DNA of 64,000 nucleotides from assembly GCF_018596315.1 (NCBI RefSeq), contig NZ_JAHEAG010000005.1, positions 1 to 64,000 of the forward strand, read 5' to 3'. Every line of letters begins with the position of its first letter. Positions within the stretch are counted from its first letter, which is position 1. Position numbers and translations under genes: made by a program. Positions 7,242 to 15,503 of this stretch are shown piece after piece. This DNA is from Bradyrhizobium sp. SRL28 (GTDB taxonomy: Bacteria > Pseudomonadota > Alphaproteobacteria > Rhizobiales > Xanthobacteraceae). The notes beneath the pieces were generated by a model, which saw nothing but the letters and a program-made list of their open reading frames with translations, did no database searches and was not told the DNA's origin.

Positions 7242-8030
7242 ATGGCTGAGAGCGTTCCGTCGGTTCTCGAATCAGAAGCGAGAGGCGAAATCGCCGACAT
7301 CTATGCCGACATTCGAAAAGTTCTCGGCACCAGCGTGGTCAATCTGATCTGGCGTAACCTCGCGACGATGCCGGGCGCGCTGGAATGGACGTGGTCCACC
7401 GTCCGTCCGCTCTATCTCGGCGACGGCCCATTGCATGCCGAAGCCGTCAGGCGAACGATCGCGCTGCCGGACTGGCCCGGCTTTTCCACCGACACCTTAG
7501 CTGCCGCCGGCGTGGACGAGACCGAATGCGCGCTCATCCGTGACGTGCTCGACAGCTATCAATATACCAACGCGCTCGCACTCGTCGTGTTGTCCGCGCT
7601 CCTCGCGCATTTCGAACCGCGGCCAGCAGATGCGGTGAAGCCTGCCGGCGCCGCGCCAAACCCGTCCGGCGCCAAGATCCCGGAATTGCCGCCGATGGAT
7701 GCGCTCGATCCCGAAGTGGCGGCGCTGATCGGCGAATTGAATTCCTTCGGCGAAGACACCGAGCCGCAGCTGATCGCGAGCATGTACCGGCATCTCGCGT
7801 ACTGGCCGGCCTATCTGGCGCTGGTGCGAACCATGCTGGCGCCGCTGCAGCGGGAAGGGCGGCTGAATGCGCTGACGCTTTCGACTCGCGCGCTTGGGTA
7901 TGCCCATGGCGCAATTCTCGCGCCGCAACTGAAACCTGCCACGCCGCCGGATACGCTGAACGGAGCGCTCGCTTCCTGCCGACTATTCGTCGAACATCCG
8001 ATCGCGCGAATGACGGGCTCTGCGCCCTGA
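7242..8030 (+). CDS. DehI-like all-helical protein (possible halocarboxylic acid dehalogenase family)
   Basis: A 262-residue, mostly helical, soluble protein. It shows an internal two-fold pattern: ESEARGEIADIYADIRKVLG plus NLIWRNLATMPGALEWTW in the first half, and IGELNSFGEDTEPQLIASMY plus RHLAYWPAYLALVRTM in the second. Such pseudo-repeats and the EAxGEIADIYADIR start resemble the DehI haloacid dehalogenase family. That identification is from memory of the motif and is only moderately secure; catalytic residues could not be verified. The start at 7242 was preferred over the in-frame 7173, which lies inside the upstream repeat. Confidence 0.7.
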   Translation: MAESVPSVLESEARGEIADIYADIRKVLGTSVVNLIWRNLATMPGALEWTWSTVRPLYLGDGPLHAEAVRRTIALPDWPGFSTDTLAAAGVDETECALIRDVLDSYQYTNALALVVLSALLAHFEPRPADAVKPAGAAPNPSGAKIPELPPMDALDPEVAALIGELNSFGEDTEPQLIASMYRHLAYWPAYLALVRTMLAPLQREGRLNALTLSTRALGYAHGAILAPQLKPATPPDTLNGALASCRLFVEHPIARMTGSAP

Positions 8031-8057
8031 TCCGGCGCGCGACGCCGGAGTGACGCA

Positions 8058-8435
8058 TCAGCCGTCGGAGCACTTCAGATCGGATTTATCCCAGAATGCC
8101 TTGATTGCATTGAAGGGCACGCTGAGTCGTTCCCGATTCCCCATCAATCGCAGCAAGACCTCGAAGCGGTCATCCTTTATGTTCAACTGCTCGAAGTCAT
8201 TCTGCAGGATGATGGTCATATCGTCGGGATACTTCGACTTGAGGCCGATCGATAGCTTCACACCTTCGGCGTGGGTGCGGAACGTGACGTTGACCGGCCG
8301 CTGCTCCGAGGCGAGCTTGAGCGTCTCGGCGATTTTGGCGCGCGCTGTCGGCTTGCTGCACGGCTCGGCGAACGCGGGCGAGGCGGAGATGAGGATCGCG
8401 AGGAGGAGAAGCATTGCCGCATAGGAGATGGTCAT
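8058..8435 (-). CDS. Small secreted protein of unknown function
   Basis: A 125-residue protein with a clear signal peptide (YAAMLLLLAILISASPAFA, then EPCSKPTARA). The mature part has two cysteines near its ends, which could form a disulfide, and no family I recognise. It should be periplasmic. The ATG at 8433-8435 lies at the edge of an intergenic palindromic repeat (8431-8537), and only AGGG immediately before the ATG resembles a ribosome-binding site, so the repeat may have replaced the native leader. It is convergent with the DehI-like gene. Confidence 0.72.
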   Translation of the reverse strand: MTISYAAMLLLLAILISASPAFAEPCSKPTARAKIAETLKLASEQRPVNVTFRTHAEGVKLSIGLKSKYPDDMTIILQNDFEQLNIKDDRFEVLLRLMGNRERLSVPFNAIKAFWDKSDLKCSDG

Positions 8436-8537
8436 ACCCTGCACTTGCGGGGTATCCAGTACGCCGCGACCTGTCGTGTCCATCACTACTGTCTCTGGAA
8501 TACTCGATCGCCTGCCTGCGAGCACGAATGACAACTG
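8431..8537. repeat. Degenerate intergenic repeat touching a start codon
   Basis: It carries GTCATACC...GGGTATCCAGTACGCC and, further on, GTCTCTGGAATACT, the same words as the element at 46931-47048 and, inverted, at 4480-4582. The left end overlaps the start codon of the leftward secreted-protein gene. Confidence 0.5.
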
Positions 8538-9594
8538 GCTGTGTTTCGCGTTGCCGCGGCTCGCTTCACCCAAGGTCATGCTAACCGGTTCCCTCAAAAA
8601 AGAAAGAGGGCGCAGGGAAGGCAGGGCCGGGCACCCGCAGCCCGTGTGCATTGGTCGCAGGCACGCGCCCGTCACCAACAGGTACGCGGGATCACCCGGC
8701 GCTTCCTGTGCAGTGGTTTTAACGGCTTAAGTCGCGCTCTCGCCGACGAGTTCGTCTTGCCGCCGTCGCCGGAAATTAATTAATGGTTAATCGAAAACCT
8801 GGTCGGGCTCGAAGAAGGTTCGCCTGCGTGGCGCTAATATTGGATGCCAGGACTACTCGATCGTGCCGCTCGCAGCTTCGTTAACCATCGTATCGGGCGG
8901 GCATGGCTGCCGACCAAAGCGCTGACGGAGACGTTGAGCGCCGTTCGTTTGTGCGCCGTTGCGCACTCAGGGAATAGCGCCCTGCGACAAACTTGCACAC
9001 ACACGACGTTGCCGCGCCACCGCATCGTCCGTGACGATTCGCATCATGTCTTTCTTGCGCGGACGCATTCGTGGCGTACCCGCCTTGCAAGGAATACAGG
9101 AACGTATGCAGGCAGCTGCAATTAGGCGTGTATCGCTGGCGACCATATGAACGACATACGACGACCGGCGGAGCCGCGATGAAGAACGGCGACCGGCAGC
9201 TCCAAGCCTTCGCCGAAGGACGCCAGCACGTAAGGCGCGGGAACTGCGGGCGCGGTCGACAAGAAGGGTGATGCCACTTCTCCTCGCGAAACCATGAAGA
9301 AGTGACGTCCGGGAAGGAACGATTCTCTACCGGGAAAATTATGCAATCGTGTCGCTAGACACGAGGTAAACCTTGTCAGGCTTCGGCGCAATCTTTCCCC
9401 CCAAGAGGCGCTGGAGCCTTGCTTTTTACCGACCTTCGCGAGGAGACGCGAAGTTCGTTCCGCTTCCCTCGCTCCTGATCGGGGTGAGCGATGGTTTGGG
9501 TCGACGCGATGGAACGCGCGATATAGGGAAATGACAAACGTGCCGGTGGCCGATTCCGGCGCCTTTGGTCGAGTTGTCGGCAATCGCCTCGCCC
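8538..9594. other. Gene-poor stretch of about 1.05 kb
   Basis: No open frame on either strand here looks like a real gene: all are short, overlap each other, lack ribosome-binding sites and show no recognisable product. One feature is the sequence TTAA-N7-TTAAT at 8774-8789, close to the CtrA-box consensus, but no gene follows it closely. Local composition is lower in GC3-type periodicity than the surrounding genes, consistent with decayed or regulatory DNA. Confidence 0.6.
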
Positions 9595-9675
9595 TCACAG
9601 GCTGATGACATACGCACTCGTCGCCAGCAAAACGGCGACGCTAATAGCGATAATGATCAAGAAGAATTTTCCCAT
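9595..9675 (-). CDS. 26-residue membrane peptide
   Basis: The leftward frame from ATG at 9675 encodes MGKFFLIIIAISVAVLLATS followed by AYVISL and a stop. It is a single hydrophobic helix with one positive charge at the N-terminus, so it would insert in the inner membrane. GGGAG lies about 9 bases upstream of the ATG. It is too short for family assignment. The call rests on the membrane-helix composition and the ribosome-binding site. Confidence 0.5.
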   Translation of the reverse strand: MGKFFLIIIAISVAVLLATSAYVISL

Positions 9676-9753
9676 TGCTCTGTCTCCCGCAGATCCCAAC
9701 GCCAAGCAGCAGGAATAGTTCTCTGCCGACAGGGGAGCGCACCTGTGTTCGCA

Positions 9754-9782
9754 GAAGGGCCCGCCATCGAGGCGGGCCCTTC
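9754..9782 (-). terminator. Hairpin downstream of PRC-barrel gene
   Basis: A perfect 12-bp stem GAAGGGCCCGCC-N5-GGCGGGCCCTTC, 22 bases beyond the stop of the leftward PRC-barrel gene. Only a short T stretch follows in that direction, so it may terminate weakly or protect the mRNA 3' end. Confidence 0.6.
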
Positions 9783-9804
9783 GGGAGTCAGGGTGTGACC
9801 GCGA

Positions 9805-10164
9805 TCAGATCGCGACGCCGTAATAGTCGTTGACGGCGCGGGTCCTGGTCGGGTCGCTCCAGTTCCAGGTGTTGTCGTTGCGGTAATGCGGCGCGTCCTT
9901 GAGCTGTGCTTCCGTCACGCCGGTGACGTAGCCGCCGAGCGAGGTATCGTATTTCAGCGATTGCCAGGGCAGCGGATAGTGGTCGTCGCCGATGCCGAGA
10001 AAACCGCCGAAGGAGAGCACGGCGTAGGACACCCTGCCGCTCTTCTTGTCGATCATGACGCGCTCGATCGAGCCGATCTTGTTTTGATCGGCGCCATAGA
10101 CCGCGGTTCCCTCGACCTTGTCGCTGCCGATCAGGTTACCGGTTTCGTTTGCTTCCAAAGACAT
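9805..10164 (-). CDS. PRC-barrel domain protein
   Basis: A 119-residue cytoplasmic protein. The PRC-barrel fold is seen in NLIGSDKVEGTAVYGADQNK, IGSIERVMIDKKSGRVSYAV and LSFGGFLGIGDDHYPLPWQ. PRC-barrel domains occur in RimM and photosynthetic reaction-centre H subunits; stand-alone rhizobial versions are common and of unknown, often stress-linked, function. The start at 10164 has a GGAGG-type site upstream. It is monocistronic, with a hairpin after its stop. Confidence 0.9.
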   Translation of the reverse strand: MSLEANETGNLIGSDKVEGTAVYGADQNKIGSIERVMIDKKSGRVSYAVLSFGGFLGIGDDHYPLPWQSLKYDTSLGGYVTGVTEAQLKDAPHYRNDNTWNWSDPTRTRAVNDYYGVAI

Positions 10165-10466
10165 TGTTTTCCTCCAGTTGGGGTTTGAAGGACGGAAAAC
10201 GAAACGTGCGAGGAAACGTTCCTGACAGGAGGGCTACGCGTCCGCCATAGGCGCTGAATCGTGCGAGTTGCGGAGTTCCTGTGTTACGTTTTGAACAAGC
10301 GATGATTGCTGATCGCCGATGTCGCGCCAGTTGCCCGCGAAGAAATCGCGACGCGGCCGTGAAGCGCGCTCGATCACCTGACAGTGACGTCAGCGATGTG
10401 AAGCACCTCATGCGGTGCTTCCGAGATTGGGCGCAACGAATGTCGGAGGAAACGTAGGAGGGAAAG

Positions 10467-10724
10467 ATGCGTATAGTATTTCTTGCCTTCGTTACATCGG
10501 CAATTGCCTTCTTCACCGGCATTAACGCGGCCTCTGCGAAGGATTACCCTTATTGCATTCAGGGCGACGACTTCGCCGGCGGGCCGGGCGAGTGTATCTT
10601 CACGACCAACGCGCAGTGCCAAGCTGCGGCTTCGGGCCGGACGGCTTCTTGTGTGGAGAATAGCAACTTCAGCGCCAACGCCCAGCTCATCGACAAGAGC
10701 CGTGCGCGTCGTCGTTCGAACTGA
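10467..10724 (+). CDS. DUF3551-type small secreted protein, copy 1
   Basis: An 85-residue secreted protein: signal peptide MRIVFLAFVTSAIAFFTG...ASA, then the DUF3551 pattern YPYCIQGDDFAGGPGECIF with four spaced cysteines (YCIQ, GECI, AQCQ, ASCV) and a basic C-terminus RARRRSN. The function of DUF3551 is unknown. AGGAGGG lies just upstream of the ATG. A paralogue sits at 14197, and both are followed by a related hairpin module. Confidence 0.88.
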   Translation: MRIVFLAFVTSAIAFFTGINAASAKDYPYCIQGDDFAGGPGECIFTTNAQCQAAASGRTASCVENSNFSANAQLIDKSRARRRSN

Positions 10725-10778
10725 AACCGGACGGCGCCAGTCGCATTCGTTGCTTTTCGCGATACAGCCTTCAAAAAA

Positions 10779-10909
10779 CGACCACGGCCTCGGTCAGGGG
10801 AGTTGGCGAGGGCCGTGTTGATACATTTCATCGCGCCTAGGTTCGCGCAATGGGGTGTAGGAGCTCGGGATAAGACTCAGAACGCCATCACCTGCTGGCC
10901 GTAGCGGGC
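10779..10909. repeat. Copy of the flgH 3' end and its terminator (copy A)
   Basis: This stretch matches 15504-15652 almost base for base: the hairpin (ACGGCCTC...GAGGGCCGT), GTTGATACATTTCATCGCGC, CTAGGTTCGCG, GTAGGAGCTCGGGA, and then CCATCACCTGCTGGCCGTAG, which in 15.6 kb is the antisense of the flgH C-terminus RYGQQVMDVL. A deletion of about 11 bases removes the end of the flgH fragment. It is therefore a displaced fragment of the flgH tail, not a gene. Confidence 0.85.
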
Positions 10910-11006
10910 ATGCGAGCCGCTGCAGGGCTTTCCCCTGCGGGGTTCGGCTGTTATTGTCCCGACAGAGAGCCGGAACGGCCCGCGAAAACGACCAGGGAGA
11001 TGACGG

Positions 11007-11969
11007 ATGGCGAGGACATTCGTGACGATGGCCGGCGCTGCTGCGCTGATCGGGGCACTCGCTGCTTTATCGGCGCCGGCGATGGCGCAATATCCCGACC
11101 GTCCCATCAAGATGATCGTGCCATGGGCCGCGGGCGGCGATACCGACAACATCTTCCGGCCATTCGCCGTCGAATTCCAGAAGCACATAGGCCAGCCGGT
11201 GGTCGTCGCCAATGTCGGCGGCGCATCCGGCACGACAGGTGCGCGCGAAGCCAAGGCCGCGGCGCCTGACGGCTATACGGTCTACGCCGTGCACGACTAT
11301 ATCCATCTGACGTTCTACGCGGGCATCAGCGACGTCAAATACAGCGACTTCGAGCCGATCTGCCTGGTCGCAGCGACGCCCTCGGTACTGACCGCAAGCG
11401 CCAAAACGCCCTGGAAGAACTGGCAGGAGCTAGCCGACGATGCCAAGAAGCGGCCGGGCGAGATCACGGTCGGCGCCACGCTCGGCTCCACCAGCCATAT
11501 CTTCCCGGCAATGATCGAAAAGGCGGCCGGCGTGAAATTCAAGTTCGTTTCCTACGACGGCCTGGCCCCGCGGATGAACGCGCTGCTCGGCGGTCACATC
11601 AACCTCACCGACTCCAACCTGACGCAGAAGGGCAAGGTCGAAGCCGGCCTGCTGCGCTACATCGCGATCGCCAGCGAGAAGCGCGATCCGGAATCGCCCG
11701 ATGTGCCGACGCTCAAGGAACTCGGCATGAACATCGTGTACGAAGTGGCGCGCGGCATCCTGGTCCCCAAGGGGACGCCCGCGCCGGTGCGCGCCAGGCT
11801 CGAGGAGGCTTGCACCAAGGCAACCGGCGAGCCAAGCTTCGCCCAGGCGATGAAGCTCCAGGGCACCCGCGTGGCGTTCCTCAATGCCAATGAGTATGCG
11901 CAGTTTCTCGCCAAGATCGACGGCGAGAACAAGGTCGTCATGACCGATCTCGGCCTGATCAAGAAATGA
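11007..11969 (+). CDS. Tripartite tricarboxylate transporter substrate-binding protein (TctC/Bug family)
   Basis: A 320-residue periplasmic solute receptor. It has a signal peptide (FVTMAGAAALIGALAALS...AMA) and then the family start QYPDRPIKMIVPWAAGGDTDN, the loop GASGTTGAREAKAAAPDGYT, and VGATLGSTSHIFPAMIEKAA. TctC proteins deliver carboxylates to the TctAB membrane unit; the ligand cannot be read from the sequence. Its stop overlaps the tctB-type start (ATGA), so the three genes form one operon in the order receptor, small subunit, large subunit. CAGGGAG precedes the start. Confidence 0.92.
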   Translation: MARTFVTMAGAAALIGALAALSAPAMAQYPDRPIKMIVPWAAGGDTDNIFRPFAVEFQKHIGQPVVVANVGGASGTTGAREAKAAAPDGYTVYAVHDYIHLTFYAGISDVKYSDFEPICLVAATPSVLTASAKTPWKNWQELADDAKKRPGEITVGATLGSTSHIFPAMIEKAAGVKFKFVSYDGLAPRMNALLGGHINLTDSNLTQKGKVEAGLLRYIAIASEKRDPESPDVPTLKELGMNIVYEVARGILVPKGTPAPVRARLEEACTKATGEPSFAQAMKLQGTRVAFLNANEYAQFLAKIDGENKVVMTDLGLIKK

Positions 11970-12445
11970 GCATCGGACGCGACGGAATTGCCGGGCTGAT
12001 CCTGCTCGCGATCAGCCTGTTCCTCCTGTTCAAGTCCTTCCAGCTTCCGTCCCTTCCCATCGTTCCGGTCGGGCCGGGCTTTTACCCGGCCATCGTGCTG
12101 TCGTTCATGGCGGCCGCGAGCGCGCTGCTGGTCCTGCAGGACCTCATGAAGCGCCGCCCGGCGGCCGCAGCCGGCGAGAGTGACGCGCCACGACGAAATT
12201 ATCGCTTGGTCGTGATCGCATTCGCGATCGTCGGCGCCTATGTGGTGCTGCTGCCGCTCGTAGGATTTCGCGTCGCCACGGTCCTGTTCGTCGGCGCGTT
12301 GCAGGCCGCATTGGACCGGCCGCGAACGGTGCGGCAATGGGGTGTGCTCGCTGCGATCGCGCTCGGCACCGCCGTGGTGAGCTATTTCATCTTCGAACGA
12401 TACCTGCTGGTGCTGCTGCCACGCGGCGCGTGGACGGGTTTCTGA
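11966..12445 (+). CDS. Tripartite tricarboxylate transporter small membrane subunit (TctB family)
   Basis: A 159-residue membrane protein with four predicted helices: GLILLAISLFLLFKSF, GFYPAIVLSFMAAASALLVL, LVVIAFAIVGAYVVLLPLVG and AIALGTAVVSYFIFERYLLV. The size and pattern, including the conserved G-P-G-F-Y-P motif after helix 1, fit TctB. It overlaps the receptor gene by ATGA and the large-subunit gene by TGATG, which implies coupled translation and equal production. Confidence 0.9.
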   Translation: MSIGRDGIAGLILLAISLFLLFKSFQLPSLPIVPVGPGFYPAIVLSFMAAASALLVLQDLMKRRPAAAAGESDAPRRNYRLVVIAFAIVGAYVVLLPLVGFRVATVLFVGALQAALDRPRTVRQWGVLAAIALGTAVVSYFIFERYLLVLLPRGAWTGF

Positions 12446-13968
12446 TGCTCGATTTACTCTGGAACGGCCTCGTCAACGTCGCCCAGTGGAAGTATCTGCT
12501 GCCGCTGTTCGCCGGCACATTCATTGGCGTGATCGGCGGCTCCCTGCCGGGCGTCACCATCACCATGACGGTCATCGTGGTGCTGCCGTTCACCTACGGG
12601 CTCGATCCGCTGGCGGGCCTTGCGGCAATGACCGGCGTCTATGTCGGCGGATCGACCGGCGGCCTGATCGCCTGCTGCCTGCTCGGTATTCCTGGCTCGC
12701 CTGCTTCGATCGCCACCACGTTCGACGGCTTTCCAATGGCGCGCAACGGCGAGCCGGGCCGCGCCATCTGGCTCGGCGTCTGGGCTTCGGTGTGGGGCGG
12801 TCTGCTCGGCGCTTTGTTCCTGGTGTTCCTGACCGGGCCGCTTGCGGCGATCGCGCTGGAATTCGGGCCATGGGAATACTTCTCGCTGTTCGTGCTCGCC
12901 ATGGCGATGGTCGCGGGTCTCACCGAATCCTCGCTGCTGAAGGGACTGATCTCGACCGCCATCGGGCTGTTGATCACGGTAGTCGGCCACGATCCGATCG
13001 GCAGCGTGCCGCGCTTTACCTTCGGCTCGGCGTTCATCGGCGGCGGCTTTCCGTTTCTCCCCGTGCTGATCGGCATTTTCGCCTTCGCGCAGATCATGAC
13101 CGATCTGGAAAAACTGAATTCGCCGCGCGGCCAGGCGGTGCAATCGCTGGTCGGGATCAGGCTCGAGCGCTTCTCGCATCTCAAGGTGAACCTGGAAATC
13201 TTCAAGCAGCCGTTCCTGCTCGCATGGGCAACGATCGTCGGGCTGATCATCGGAATCCTGCCTGCCATCGGCGGCAGCGCATCGAGCGTCATGGCCTATG
13301 ATCAAGCCAAGAAATTCTCGAAAACGCCGGAGCGTTTCGGCAAGGGCCACCCCGAGGGCATCATCGCTTCGGAAGCCTCGAACAACGCCAATGTCAGCGG
13401 CTCGCTGATGACCATCATGGCATTCGGAATTCCCGGTGACGCCGTGACCGCCGTGATGCTCGGCGCGATGACGATCCACGGCATTCAGTCGGGACCGCTA
13501 TTCATCTCGCAAAATCCTGATATCGCCTATGGCATCTATGCGGCCTACATCCTGGCGCACCCCTGCATGCTGCTCATCTGCCTCGCGCTGATGCCGCTGA
13601 TGCTGCGCGTGACCTCGGTGCGGATGGCGGTGCTGGCGCCGGTCGTGCTCGTGCTCTGCGTCGTCGGCGCCTACGCGCTCAACAATACGATGCAGAGCGT
13701 TTACGTGCTTCTGATGTTCGGCGTCGTCGGCTACGTGCTGGTCAAGCTCGGCTTTCCGCTCGCGCCGCTGATCCTCGGCTTGATTCTCGGCGACCAGATC
13801 GAGATCAACCTTGTGCGCGCGATCATGACCGACGGGAATCCCTGGCTTTTCCTGACGCGGCCGATTTCCGGCTTGCTGCTGCTGGCGGCGGCAGCCTCGG
13901 TCGGGCTGGCCATATGGCAGCATTGGCGCCACCAGGCCAGGGTGGCTGAGGAAGAGCCGGATTTTTGA
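12445..13968 (+). CDS. Tripartite tricarboxylate transporter large membrane subunit (TctA family)
   Basis: A 507-residue integral membrane protein with about ten to twelve helices, the translocation subunit of a proton- or sodium-coupled carboxylate importer. Family blocks are GVIGGSLPGVTITMTVIVVL, GVYVGGSTGGLIACCLLGIP, GIIASEASNNANVSGSLMT and GIPGDAVTAVMLGAMTIHG. The start at 12445 overlaps the TctB stop; an in-frame extension to 12337 would overlap tctB further and encodes no membrane start. No regulator or catabolic gene is adjacent, so the substrate is unknown. Confidence 0.95.
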   Translation: MLDLLWNGLVNVAQWKYLLPLFAGTFIGVIGGSLPGVTITMTVIVVLPFTYGLDPLAGLAAMTGVYVGGSTGGLIACCLLGIPGSPASIATTFDGFPMARNGEPGRAIWLGVWASVWGGLLGALFLVFLTGPLAAIALEFGPWEYFSLFVLAMAMVAGLTESSLLKGLISTAIGLLITVVGHDPIGSVPRFTFGSAFIGGGFPFLPVLIGIFAFAQIMTDLEKLNSPRGQAVQSLVGIRLERFSHLKVNLEIFKQPFLLAWATIVGLIIGILPAIGGSASSVMAYDQAKKFSKTPERFGKGHPEGIIASEASNNANVSGSLMTIMAFGIPGDAVTAVMLGAMTIHGIQSGPLFISQNPDIAYGIYAAYILAHPCMLLICLALMPLMLRVTSVRMAVLAPVVLVLCVVGAYALNNTMQSVYVLLMFGVVGYVLVKLGFPLAPLILGLILGDQIEINLVRAIMTDGNPWLFLTRPISGLLLLAAAASVGLAIWQHWRHQARVAEEEPDF

Positions 13969-14196
13969 GCCGCAACGAGGTGCCGTTCGGCAGCCTGCGC
14001 CGCGGCGACTGTAGTGGCGAGCGGCGTTTAACTTCGGCTCCCGACGCTTGCAGCCTCGGAAAGAAATCCAGCGTAATCCTGGCTCCACGCCACCCGTTCA
14101 CCTAACAGTGAGCCGGCAGATGCGAAATAGCTCACGCTGCACATGCTCCAATCGGCCCTAGGAAGGAGCGGGCGACTTAAATTGCAGGAGAGAGAA

Positions 14197-14454
14197 ATGC
14201 GTACCGTAGTTATTGCTCTCGCGACCTCCGCAGCCATATCCGCTGCCGCCTCAACTCCGTCAGCAGCGCAGACCTATCTATACTGCCTTCAGAGCGAGGA
14301 GTACGCCGGCGGGGCAGGCGACTGCAGCTTCTCGACCTACGCGCAGTGCCAGGCGAGTGCTGCAGGCCGAACGGGTTCCTGTGCACCCAATCGCAACTTC
14401 AATGCCAACGCCCAACTGATCGTCAAAGCCCGGCCTCGTCATCGTTCGAACTGA
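14197..14454 (+). CDS. DUF3551-type small secreted protein, copy 2
   Basis: An 85-residue paralogue of the protein at 10467: signal peptide MRTVVIALATSAAISAAAS...AQ, then TYLYCLQSEEYAGGAGDCSF, AQCQASAAGRTGSC and the shared ending NFNANAQLI...RHRSN. All four cysteines are conserved with copy 1. GGAGAGAG precedes the ATG at 14197. Like copy 1 it is followed by a GGCCTCCG-type hairpin. Function unknown; secretion and the disulfide-ready cysteines suggest an envelope role. Confidence 0.88.
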   Translation: MRTVVIALATSAAISAAASTPSAAQTYLYCLQSEEYAGGAGDCSFSTYAQCQASAAGRTGSCAPNRNFNANAQLIVKARPRHRSN

Positions 14455-14478
14455 TATCGTCCGAGCGGCATGGCAATG

Positions 14479-14545
14479 CGGCCTCCGCCGGGGAAGCTGA
14501 CGGAGGCCGTCAAACATCGCGTCGCGTCCAGGTTGGCAACGCGAC
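14479..14545. repeat. Hairpin module after DUF3551 copy 2 (copy C)
   Basis: CGGCCTCCGCCGGGGAAGCT and GACGGAGGCCG form an 8-bp stem (14480-14487 with 14501-14508). The following bases (AACATCGCGTCGCGTCCAGG) can be aligned with the segments at 10779 and 15504, at lower identity. It probably acts as the terminator of the upstream gene. Confidence 0.6.
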
Positions 14546-14597
14546 GAAGGATTGCGCCGCCGATCCAGGCCCGACGCTAACCATCAGGTCCAGCTCT

Positions 14598-14861
14598 TTA
14601 GATCGATCGCCGTTGCCGGCCCGCGAAGAAACCGTAGACAAGGAGCACAATGATGGCACCGACTACCGCACCGATCAGACCCGCGCCTTCTCCGGGCCTG
14701 TACCATCCGAGCGCCTGGCCGAGATAAGTCGCCACGAAGGCGCCGACGATGCCCAGTATGGTGGTGAGAATGAAGCCTGAGGGCTCGTTATCTCCAGGCA
14801 TAACGAACTTGGCAACTACGCCGGCAATGAAACCAATGATGATCGTCCAAATTATGCCCAT
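14598..14861 (-). CDS. GlsB/YeaQ/YmgE family stress-response membrane protein
   Basis: An 87-residue membrane protein with three helices and the family pattern: MGIIWTIIIGFIAGVVAKFV, MPGDNEPSGFILTTILGIVG and GLIGAVVGAIIVLLVYGFFA. The P-G-x-x-x-P-x-G-F/G motif after helix 1 is characteristic (transglycosylase-associated protein family). In other bacteria these proteins are induced by stress; the molecular role is not settled. Transcribed leftward, convergent with DUF3551 copy 2. Confidence 0.92.
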   Translation of the reverse strand: MGIIWTIIIGFIAGVVAKFVMPGDNEPSGFILTTILGIVGAFVATYLGQALGWYRPGEGAGLIGAVVGAIIVLLVYGFFAGRQRRSI

Positions 14862-14905
14862 CTCGATGCTCCGTTCCTGATTACCCCGACGTCACGTCCA
14901 TCAAT

Positions 14906-15361
14906 TCATGCTGCGGGCAAACGGCCGTCCGGCGTGTATTTGTCGACGGCTGCCGGAAGCTCGCGCGACAATCTCGCCAGGAGTTCCTCCTGCGACAGTC
15001 CGGTTTGCTGTTCGAGTTGTGCCAGAACGTCGGAGCCGATCGCCTGCTTCAATTCCGGGGGCGAGACATCCTTGTTCGGACCCTGATTGACCCAGGATTC
15101 AGCCTTGTCGCCCTGGCCGTTTTGCTGGAACTTATCGAGCAGTTCGCCGATCCCGCCGTTGAGGAGGCCGCCAACCCCGGCGCCGCCCAACATTCCGCCC
15201 AGGTTGCCCAGCAAGCCGCCCAGAGGCTGCTGGCCGGCGCCTGCATCCGGCTGGCCGCCGCCAGCGCCCTTGAGAAGTTCTGCCAGTTTGTCGCGGTTCT
15301 GATATCCGGCAATGGCGAGTAGCCCGAGAAGGGCAGTCATCGATGGCATTCCGCGGCCCAT
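14906..15361 (-). CDS. YidB-like (DUF937) protein
   Basis: A 151-residue protein of the YidB/DUF937 family: N-terminal MGRGMPSMTALLGLLAIAGY, a long Gly-rich middle (GGLLGNLGGMLGGAGVGGLL), and the conserved C-terminal helical part VSPPELKQAIGSDVLAQLEQ followed by TGLSQEELLARLSRELPAAV. The function of the family is unknown. The start at 15361 has GGGAGG upstream; an in-frame extension to 15511 runs into the flgH-terminator repeat and is rejected. It is downstream of flgH on the same strand but separated from it by a hairpin. Confidence 0.87.
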   Translation of the reverse strand: MGRGMPSMTALLGLLAIAGYQNRDKLAELLKGAGGGQPDAGAGQQPLGGLLGNLGGMLGGAGVGGLLNGGIGELLDKFQQNGQGDKAESWVNQGPNKDVSPPELKQAIGSDVLAQLEQQTGLSQEELLARLSRELPAAVDKYTPDGRLPAA

Positions 15362-15503
15362 GGTAGCCTCCCTTGTAGTTCGGTTCCCTGTATTCGATGC
15401 TGTCAGCAACGCAGGGTGGAAGCTTAGGTTCCATTGCGTGAGCGGTCGTAAGGAAGACAACACGCGCCCGGGCCGCCGCAAGCTCAAGATGATCCTCCCG
15501 CAA

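Noticed and set aside
10877..11254. Leftward open frame ending RYGQQVMAF
   Set aside because: Its end is the displaced flgH tail, and the rest is antisense to the TctC-type gene. It has no start region of its own.
12454..13479. Leftward open frame of 341 codons
   Set aside because: Antisense to the TctA gene, rich in His, Arg and Asp as such shadow frames usually are.
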